5,400 nucleotides of DNA, taken from assembly GCA_017621955.1 (NCBI GenBank), contig JAGASB010000328.1:1-5400 (forward strand), given 5' to 3'. The position numbers and the translations under genes were made by a program. The notes beneath the pieces were generated by a model that was not told the DNA's origin, searched no databases, and saw only the letters and a list, made by a program, of their open reading frames with translations. This document shows, one piece after another, positions 1 through 5,400 of this stretch (its first letter is position 1; the number at the start of each line of letters is the position of its first letter). The DNA is from Clostridia bacterium. GTDB lineage: Bacteria > Bacillota_A > Clostridia > Christensenellales > Borkfalkiaceae.

Positions 1-2286
1 CATTGGTACAACTACGGCCCTACCGACAGTTTTGTGCGTTATAAAAAAATGAAAGGTTACGAAGTTTTTCAACCTATGGGATTTGACGCATTCGGTCTAC
101 CCGCTGAAAACTTTGCAATAAAAACAGGTATTCACCCACAAGATTCCACTGAACAAAACATCGAAAATATGGAACAAACCTTGCGTGAAATGGGTGCAAT
201 GTTCGATTGGAATGCCGAAATTATCACTTGTCGTGAAGATTATTACAAGTGGACACAATGGCTTTTCCTAAAACTTTATGAAAATGGTCTTGCTTATAGA
301 AAAGAAGCACCTGTAAACTGGTGTCCAAGTTGTAAAACCGTTCTTGCAAACGAACAGGTTGTAAACGGCGTTTGTGAAAGGTGCAATTCTACCGTAATCA
401 AAAAAGACCTTACTCAGTGGTTCTTTAAAATTACCAAATACGCAGAAGAACTCTTACAAGGATTAAATGGTCTTGACTGGCCCGATAAAACAAAGCTTAT
501 GCAGAAAAACTGGATAGGCAAATCTTCTGGTGGCGAAATTGAGTTCACTGCTGAAAGCGGTGATAAGTTCAAAGTGTTCACTACCCGTGCTGACACTTTA
601 TTCGGCGTTTCATACGTCGTGCTTGCCCCCGAACATCCGCTTGTTAAAAAACTTACTTCTGCAAAACAGAAAAAAGCAGTTGAAGATTACGTTCTTGAAA
701 CTTCAAAAACAAACGAAATTGATAGACTTTCAACCGCCCGTGAAAAAACAGGCGTTTATATCGGTCACAACGCTATTAACCCCATAAACGGTAAAGTTGT
801 ACCCATTTACGTTGCCGATTACGTTTTGTATTCTTATGGTACAGGCGCAGTTATGGGCGTTCCATCACACGATGATCGAGACTTTGTTTTCGCTAATAAA
901 TACGGCTTACCTATCACCCGTGTAGTCAAAGGCGTGAATAACAACGATGAACTTCCATTTACGGAAGACGGCATAGTTATCAATAGCCCAGGATTTGACG
1001 GTATGCCAAGTGAAGACGCAAGAAAAGCGATAATCAATGAACTTGTTAAACAAGGTAAAGCTGAGCATAAAACTAATTATAGATTAAGGGATTGGCTTGT
1101 TTCACGTCAACGTTATTGGGGTGCGCCTATCCCTATGGTACACTGCGAAAAATGTGGCGCTGTTCCCGTTCCTTACGACCAACTCCCCGTTAAACTTCCC
1201 TATGACGTTGAGTTCACCCCCGACGGAGAATCTCCGCTTGCTAAACACGACGGGTTTATGAACACAGTGTGTCCTAAGTGTGGCGCTCCTGCAAAGAGAA
1301 ACCCCGACACTCTCGATACTTTCGTATGTTCAAGCTGGTATTATTTAAGATATCCAGACGCTCACAACGCAAAAGAACCTTTTAACCCTGAGCATATAAA
1401 TAAAATTTTGCCTGTTGATAAATATGTTGGTGGCGCTGAACACGCCTGCATGCACTTGCTTTATGCACGTTTTATTACCAAAGCATTGCGTGATATGGGT
1501 TATCTAAACTTTGATGAACCGTTTAAGTCTCTCGTACACCAAGGCGTTATTTTAGGCCCTGACGGTGCTCGTATGAGTAAGTCAAAAGGCAACGTCATTG
1601 CACCTGACCCCTACGTTCAAGAATACGGCTCTGACGCATTGCGCTTATATTTAATGTTCGGTTTCTCATACACCGAAGGCGGTCCTTGGAACGACGACGG
1701 TATCAAAGCGATAACTAAATTCCTTGACAGAATCGAAAGACTTGCAGATAAAATCAATTCATTACCAAACAACAAAAACAACGTTATCGGTAAAAATGAA
1801 AAAGATTTACTATATGCAACTAACTTTGCTATTAAACAAGTAGATAGAGATATGGAAGCGTTCCAATTCAATACGGCTGTTGCACGTCTTATGGAACTTG
1901 TTAATTCACTCTACAAGTACGACGCTTGCGATACTGAAAAGAATAACTCTGTATACAAAAACTGCTTTAAGTCTTTAATTCTTCTTCTTGCACCTTGCGC
2001 ACCGCATTTCAGCGAAGAAATTTGGGAATCACTTGGCAATAAGAATTCTATATTCTATTCTAAGTACCCTGAATGCGACGAAAATGCGCTTGTACTTGAC
2101 GAAGTTGAAGTTGCCGTTCAAATAAACAGTAAAATGCGTACAAAGATGATGATTCCAAGCGAAGTTACAGAAGATACCGTTAAAGAATTAATTTACGCTG
2201 ACGAAAAACTTGCTAATGAGCTTAATGGAAAAACCATCAAAAAACTTATTATTGTTCCTAAGAGATTAATTAACATAATTGTATAA
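1..2286 (+). CDS. leuS: Leucyl-tRNA synthetase, 5'-truncated by window edge
   Basis: Cytoplasmic class Ia enzyme that charges tRNA-Leu with leucine using ATP. The reading frame is open from base 1, and the first codon (His) is probably the last residue of the HIGH motif, so about 45-55 N-terminal residues lie upstream; the GTG at 34 is internal. 761 residues are visible, consistent with a family length near 800-860. In order: catalytic core ([13 protein letters not shown]); a first zinc module CPSC/CERC (322-384); the CP1 editing domain with TTRADTLFG (580-606) and HDDRD (868-882), whose two outer Asp match the editing residues of E. coli LeuRS; a second zinc module CEKC/CPKC (1144-1281); GGAEHA (1429-1446); the MSKSK loop (1573-1587); a helical anticodon-binding domain (about 1690-2060, [10 protein letters not shown]); and the small C-terminal domain from about 2095. 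No frameshift or missing catalytic residue is visible. The next gene starts 10 bases after the stop. Identification is essentially certain. Confidence 0.98.
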   Translation, partial: HWYNYGPTDSFVRYKKMKGYEVFQPMGFDAFGLPAENFAIKTGIHPQDSTEQNIENMEQTLREMGAMFDWNAEIITCREDYYKWTQWLFLKLYENGLAYRKEAPVNWCPSCKTVLANEQVVNGVCERCNSTVIKKDLTQWFFKITKYAEELLQGLNGLDWPDKTKLMQKNWIGKSSGGEIEFTAESGDKFKVFTTRADTLFGVSYVVLAPEHPLVKKLTSAKQKKAVEDYVLETSKTNEIDRLSTAREKTGVYIGHNAINPINGKVVPIYVADYVLYSYGTGAVMGVPSHDDRDFVFANKYGLPITRVVKGVNNNDELPFTEDGIVINSPGFDGMPSEDARKAIINELVKQGKAEHKTNYRLRDWLVSRQRYWGAPIPMVHCEKCGAVPVPYDQLPVKLPYDVEFTPDGESPLAKHDGFMNTVCPKCGAPAKRNPDTLDTFVCSSWYYLRYPDAHNAKEPFNPEHINKILPVDKYVGGAEHACMHLLYARFITKALRDMGYLNFDEPFKSLVHQGVILGPDGARMSKSKGNVIAPDPYVQEYGSDALRLYLMFGFSYTEGGPWNDDGIKAITKFLDRIERLADKINSLPNNKNNVIGKNEKDLLYATNFAIKQVDRDMEAFQFNTAVARLMELVNSLYKYDACDTEKNNSVYKNCFKSLILLLAPCAPHFSEEIWESLGNKNSIFYSKYPECDENALVLDEVEVAVQINSKMRTKMMIPSEVTEDTVKELIYADEKLANELNGKTIKKLIIVPKRLINIIV

Positions 2287-2289
2287 AGG
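2285..2289 (+). promoter_or_regulatory. Ribosome binding site of the P-type ATPase
   Basis: AAAGG lies 7 bases before the ATG at 2297 and overlaps the TAA stop of leuS (2284-2286). Ribosomes finishing leuS would therefore sit on the start region of the next gene, which suggests translational coupling. It also supports ATG 2297 as the start. The motif is a moderate match to the Shine-Dalgarno consensus. Confidence 0.65.
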
Positions 2290-2296
2290 TTAAAAA

Positions 2297-4711
2297 ATGA
2301 ACAATACCCAAAATTTAAACCCAAAAATTGAAAGATACTCCCCCGTTTTAGAACAAGGCTTAGACCAAGCACAAGTCGCAAAGCGAATTGAATCTGGTCT
2401 AGTAAACAGTGTTAAACAAAAATATTCTAAATCGTATTTGAATATTTTTGTAAACAACGTATGCACTTTCTTCAACCTTTTGGGTTTTTTGGTTTTTATA
2501 GCACTTTTATCTATCGGCGACAAAGCAAAGTTCTCAGACTTCTTTTTCGTTCTATTTTACATAGCAAATATTTCTATCGGCATAATACAAGAAATTAGGG
2601 CAAAGAAATGTATTGACAAACTTTCACTTGTGCAAAGCAAAACAACAAGAGTTGTTAGAGATGGCGAAATTGTTGAAATTGCTTCAACCGATATCGTTTT
2701 AGACGATATTATAGAAATCGGTTTAGGAAAACAAATTCCAACAGACTGTATAATAGCGAGTGGCGAAGTTGAAGTAAACGAATCACTTTTAACAGGCGAA
2801 TCGGTAGCTGTAAAAAAGAAAGTTGGCGACTTGTTACTCGCAGGCAGTTTTATTACGAGCGGAACTTGTTTTGCTCGTGCTGAAAGAGTGGGCAAAGAAA
2901 ATTACGTTGAAACGTTATCAGCAAAAGCAAAACAATACAAAAAACCGCATTCGGAAATTATGAATTCATTGAAGCTGATAATTAAAATTATTAGCTTTAT
3001 AATAGTTCCTATTGCAATAGCGTGGATAGTTAAAACTATAATTTTAACCAATGATATGCCAGAAGCGATTTATAAAACGTCTACACCTGTTATCGGCATG
3101 ATTCCAGCAGGTATGTTCTTGCTAACAAGCGTTGCGTTAGCCGTTGGCATAATTAAACTTGCTAGACACAATACTCTTGTGCAAGACCTTTACTCGTTAG
3201 AAATGTTGGCTCGTGTAGATACAATTTGCTTTGATAAAACGGGAACAATTACCGATGGAAAAATGAGCGTTAGCGAAGTCTATCCCCTAACTGAATCTTC
3301 TTTACCTATAAACGACGTTATTAGTTCTATGCTAGCAGCGTTAAAAGATAATAACCAAACGGCAATTGCTCTTTACAATTATTTTGGTCAAGAAAACATA
3401 TACAATTCTACGTTTGCTTTGCCTTTCAATTCTGCACGAAAGCTTTCTGCCGTAACGTTTGAAAACATAGGAACTTATGCGTTTGGTGCACCTGAATTTG
3501 TACTAAGTAAAGAAGTGTATTCGTTATATAAAACAAAAATTGATGAATATGCTCAAAAAGGTTTAAGAGTTCTAGTTTTAGCTAAATCTGAAAACGAATT
3601 GCAAGAAAACTTTATTCCAAATGATTTTAAGGCAATCGCACTTTTAATAATTGCCGACAACGTTAGAGAAGACGCTATATCCACAATCAAATGGTTTAAG
3701 GATAACGGAGTGCAAATCAAAGTTATTTCTGGCGATAATCCTATCACGGTATCAGAAGTAGCAAAACGTGTTGGCATTGACGGGGCTGAAAAGTATATCA
3801 GTCTTGACGGACTTACCGACGATGAAGTATTCAGCGTTGCAAACGCATATACGGTGTTTGGAAGAGTTTCCCCCGAACAAAAAGCAATATTGGTTAAAGC
3901 CTTAAAAGACGCTGGTCACGTTACCGCTATGACCGGCGATGGCGTAAACGATATTCTTGCATTGAAAGAATCTGATTGTGCAATTTCCGTTGCCGCCGGT
4001 AGTGACGCTGCAAGAAACGTTTCCCATCTTGTGTTACTTGACAATAATTTCAACTCACTACCCAAAGTCGTTTACGAAGGTAGAAGAGTTATTAATAACG
4101 TCCAAAGTTCAGCGTCATTATTTCTAATGAAGACTATATTTACTATGTTAATGGCGGTTATAGCGTTATGCTTACCTTATATGCAAGCATATCCGTATAA
4201 ACTTTCAAATATGATTATGTTTGAAGTTTTCATAATCGGTATCCCCTCTTTCTTTTTATCTTTCCAACCAAACGATTCTAAGGTTGAGGGAAGATTTATT
4301 AACTACGTTATCAAAAAATCTTTACCAAGTGCAGTTTTAATGATAGTTAGCGTACTTATTATTGAGATTTTTAGAATGACCGTTGGCTCTTTCCCAAGTG
4401 AAGTTTACGACACTATGGGCGTATACGTTTTAACGTTTGCAGGCGTAATTAATCTATTTATAACTTGCGCACCCTTGAACAAGTTCCGTTCGTTCGTGTT
4501 TTTCAGCAGTTTATTAGTAATCGTGTTAATAACGGCACTTTCGCTTGGTGGTAGATTTGAGTCGCTGTTGTCTCTCACTGCAATGCTTCCACTATCAATT
4601 TATTGGCACCACGTTCTAATAGTTGTTGTAGTAACTCTTATTGACGTTCCAATAGCAATACTATTACACAAACTTTGCGATAAATTAAATTTTAACAAAA
4701 CTTCTAAATAA
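2297..4711 (+). CDS. Cation-translocating P-type ATPase (HAD-IC family, CtpE-like), substrate uncertain
   Basis: Membrane pump of 804 residues that couples ATP hydrolysis, through an aspartyl-phosphate, to ion transport. Visible catalytic parts: actuator-domain TGES (166-169); phosphorylation site DKTGT with Asp313; GAPE nucleotide-domain motif (397-400), preceded by Phe396 where many pumps have Lys (KGAPE); SGDN (478-481); Lys529 in SPEQK; hinge TGDGVND (546-552). About ten membrane helices can be read: 55-74, 80-99, 226-248, 262-287, 606-629, 636-656, 675-694, 705-726, 732-751 and 770-793. There is no N-terminal heavy-metal domain and no CPC motif, which argues against a copper or cadmium pump. 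The short N domain, and sequences such as LVQDLYSLEMLARVD before the phosphorylation site and GSDAARNVSHLVLLD after the hinge, resemble the group containing mycobacterial CtpE, a reported calcium transporter. M4 reads IPAGM rather than IPEGL, so the ion cannot be assigned. Probably cotranscribed with leuS. The fold and class are certain; the substrate is not. Confidence 0.95.
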   Translation: MNNTQNLNPKIERYSPVLEQGLDQAQVAKRIESGLVNSVKQKYSKSYLNIFVNNVCTFFNLLGFLVFIALLSIGDKAKFSDFFFVLFYIANISIGIIQEIRAKKCIDKLSLVQSKTTRVVRDGEIVEIASTDIVLDDIIEIGLGKQIPTDCIIASGEVEVNESLLTGESVAVKKKVGDLLLAGSFITSGTCFARAERVGKENYVETLSAKAKQYKKPHSEIMNSLKLIIKIISFIIVPIAIAWIVKTIILTNDMPEAIYKTSTPVIGMIPAGMFLLTSVALAVGIIKLARHNTLVQDLYSLEMLARVDTICFDKTGTITDGKMSVSEVYPLTESSLPINDVISSMLAALKDNNQTAIALYNYFGQENIYNSTFALPFNSARKLSAVTFENIGTYAFGAPEFVLSKEVYSLYKTKIDEYAQKGLRVLVLAKSENELQENFIPNDFKAIALLIIADNVREDAISTIKWFKDNGVQIKVISGDNPITVSEVAKRVGIDGAEKYISLDGLTDDEVFSVANAYTVFGRVSPEQKAILVKALKDAGHVTAMTGDGVNDILALKESDCAISVAAGSDAARNVSHLVLLDNNFNSLPKVVYEGRRVINNVQSSASLFLMKTIFTMLMAVIALCLPYMQAYPYKLSNMIMFEVFIIGIPSFFLSFQPNDSKVEGRFINYVIKKSLPSAVLMIVSVLIIEIFRMTVGSFPSEVYDTMGVYVLTFAGVINLFITCAPLNKFRSFVFFSSLLVIVLITALSLGGRFESLLSLTAMLPLSIYWHHVLIVVVVTLIDVPIAILLHKLCDKLNFNKTSK

Positions 4712-4741
4712 GCAAAGTCTAACCGAATTTATTTAAAAGTA

Positions 4742-4766
4742 AAAAACCGTCTATATGGCGGTTTTT
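4742..4766. terminator. Bidirectional intrinsic terminator between convergent genes
   Basis: A 10-bp stem (4742-4751 with 4757-4766, one G-T wobble) closes a 5-base TATAT loop. The core is CCGTC/GGCGG, flanked by A-runs on the left and T-runs on the right (to 4772). Read on the + strand the hairpin is followed by a T-rich tail and would end the leuS-ATPase transcript, 31 bases after the ATPase stop. Read on the - strand it is also followed by a T-rich tail and lies 15 bases beyond the acpP stop. One element can therefore serve both units. Confidence 0.88.
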
Positions 4767-4780
4767 ATTTTTATTGATTA

Positions 4781-5011
4781 TTAGTTCTTTTCGTCAATTA
4801 ATTTAACGATATCGCCAACGGTTTTAATGTTGACTGCATCTTCTTCGGGTACGGTTATATTGAATTCTTCTTCAAGCCCCATAAGCATTTCAACCACATC
4901 AAGAGAATCTGCACCTAAATCTTTAACAACTTCTTTATCTTCGGTGATTTCTTCAACCGGTCTATTGAGTTGTTTAGAAATAAGTTCTTTAACCTTATCG
5001 ACTGTTGCCAT
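4781..5011 (-). CDS. acpP: Acyl carrier protein
   Basis: Small acidic cytosolic protein of 76 residues that carries growing acyl chains on a 4'-phosphopantetheine arm during type II fatty acid synthesis. The attachment site is Ser36 in GADSLD (codon 4904-4906), at the position usual for bacterial ACP. The rest of the four-helix fold matches: an N-terminal helix VDKVKELISKQL, the acidic recognition helix after the DSL motif (DVVEMLMGLEEEF), and the C-terminal KTVGDIVKLI. The start is the ATG at 5011: GGAGG lies 9 bases upstream, whereas the in-frame ATG at 5071 would fall inside the -35 box and add 20 residues foreign to ACPs. The gene is not beside fabD, fabF, plsX or rnc as is common; it stands alone with its own promoter. 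A carrier protein for another pathway is possible, but the sequence looks like a standard fatty acid ACP. Confidence 0.96.
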   Translation of the reverse strand: MATVDKVKELISKQLNRPVEEITEDKEVVKDLGADSLDVVEMLMGLEEEFNITVPEEDAVNIKTVGDIVKLIDEKN

Positions 5012-5020
5012 CAAACGTAT

Positions 5021-5025
5021 CCTCC
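5021..5025 (-). promoter_or_regulatory. Ribosome binding site of acpP
   Basis: GGAGG on the minus strand with 9 bases to the ATG at 5011. It is a consensus Shine-Dalgarno site and decides the start in favour of the 76-residue protein over the longer frame from 5071. A strong site fits the high demand for acyl carrier protein. Confidence 0.9.
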
Positions 5026-5042
5026 ATATTATTAATACATAT

Positions 5043-5071
5043 ATTATAATATATTTATCATTTAATTGCAA
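5043..5071 (-). promoter_or_regulatory. Sigma-A type promoter of acpP
   Basis: On the minus strand, -35 TTGCAA (5066-5071) and -10 TATAAT (5043-5048) are separated by exactly 17 bases of AT-rich sequence. The -10 is a perfect consensus match and the -35 matches four of six bases. Transcription would begin near 5036, giving a short leader of about 25 bases containing the GGAGG site. There is no room for a riboswitch or other structured leader. I saw no recognisable FapR-type operator. Confidence 0.87.
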
Positions 5072-5093
5072 GCATAATTAAAACTTTTTTATT

Positions 5094-5400
5094 TTAAGGC
5101 TCACAAATAAGCACATTCATAGAGTATGGTTTAATATTTATTTCTCCTTTATAGCACTCATTTTTTATCAAATCCAATAAAATTCCACCGAACTCAAAAC
5201 AATACTCTTTTTCACCAACGTTCACAGCTATCAAAACTTCGCTGTTGTCATCTGAGCGTGAATAACAGTAAAAGCCGTTAGAAACGCAAATTTCTTTTAT
5301 CTCTCCACAAGTAAATGCCGAATAATTCTGTCTTAACCCACCTAAAAATTTATACCACTCAATCAATTCATTATCTTCTCTTCCCCAAGGATAAGTAGCC
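5094..5400 (-). CDS. GH13 alpha-amylase-family glycosidase, C-terminal part only
   Basis: Last 102 residues of a protein whose N-terminal part lies beyond the right edge; the frame stays open to the window end, so the TTG at 5366 is not the true start. The visible beginning, ATYPWGREDNELIEWYKFLGGLR, matches in pattern the end of the catalytic barrel in neopullulanase, cyclomaltodextrinase or alpha-glucosidase type enzymes, where PWGRED is followed by a helix rich in Leu and Arg. After it comes a beta-rich stretch (FYCYSRSDD, VLIAVNVGEKEYCFEF, INIKPYSMNVLI) typical of the C-terminal beta-sandwich domain of GH13 enzymes. Such enzymes cut alpha-1,4 or alpha-1,6 glucosidic bonds in starch-like glucans. 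The catalytic Asp/Glu/Asp residues are outside the window, so activity and subfamily cannot be judged. The gene ends 22 bases before the acpP -35 box, with no good terminator between them, so read-through into acpP is possible. Confidence 0.85.
   Translation of the reverse strand, partial: ATYPWGREDNELIEWYKFLGGLRQNYSAFTCGEIKEICVSNGFYCYSRSDDNSEVLIAVNVGEKEYCFEFGGILLDLIKNECYKGEINIKPYSMNVLICEP

Noticed and set aside
34..36. GTG as the true start of leuS
   Set aside because: The frame is open to base 1 and the residues before it ([11 protein letters not shown]) continue the conserved catalytic domain, so the gene starts before the window.
2252..2279. Possible promoter TTGTTC-N16-CATAAT at the end of leuS, ahead of the ATPase
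   Set aside because: The -35 matches consensus at only three of six bases, and AT-rich sequence gives such matches by chance. Gene spacing argues for cotranscription.
2557..2895. 112-codon open frame on the minus strand inside the ATPase gene
   Set aside because: It lies wholly opposite a well-supported gene and its Ser/Pro/Ile-rich translation resembles no known domain, so it is a shadow frame.
5012..5071. 20-residue N-terminal extension of acpP from the ATG at 5071
   Set aside because: The extension covers the -35, -10 and ribosome binding site, and its residues do not resemble an acyl carrier protein.
5078..5097. Inverted repeat TTAAAA/TTTTAA just after the GH13 stop as a terminator (minus strand)
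   Set aside because: The stem is six A-T pairs with an eight-base loop and no T-run after it, so it is too weak to call a terminator.

Overview
The window looks like an ordinary housekeeping stretch of chromosome from an AT-rich, low-GC Gram-positive-type bacterium, most likely an uncultured Firmicutes/Clostridia lineage. This is an inference from the AT-rich composition, strong GGAGG-type ribosome binding sites, the zinc-module leucyl-tRNA synthetase with Clostridia-like motif variants, and a family of P-type ATPase common in Firmicutes. Trp is encoded by TGG and genes end in TAA, so the standard bacterial code fits. No phage, insertion sequence, CRISPR array, tRNA or rRNA was seen.

Layout: positions 1-2286 (+) are leucyl-tRNA synthetase, lacking only about the first 45-55 residues; the window opens on the last histidine of its HIGH motif. 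After a 10-base gap comes a complete 804-residue cation-type P-type ATPase (2297-4711, +), with its ribosome binding site overlapping the leuS stop codon, so the two are probably cotranscribed. A hairpin at 4742-4766 with T-runs on both sides separates this pair from two genes on the opposite strand. These are a 76-residue acyl carrier protein (4781-5011, -) with its own near-consensus promoter and a GGAGG ribosome binding site, and the C-terminal end of a GH13 alpha-amylase-family glycosidase (5094-5400, -) that runs off the right edge.

The genes do not form one pathway: translation (leuS), ion transport (ATPase), fatty acid synthesis (acpP) and glucan breakdown (GH13). The arrangement is two convergent transcription units meeting at a shared terminator. 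The most interesting point is that the P-type ATPase keeps the whole catalytic machinery but, by hand alignment, lacks every classical membrane ligand of SERCA-type calcium pumps, including the usual M4 glutamate. Its transported ion is therefore open. I found no evidence for a novel multi-gene system.
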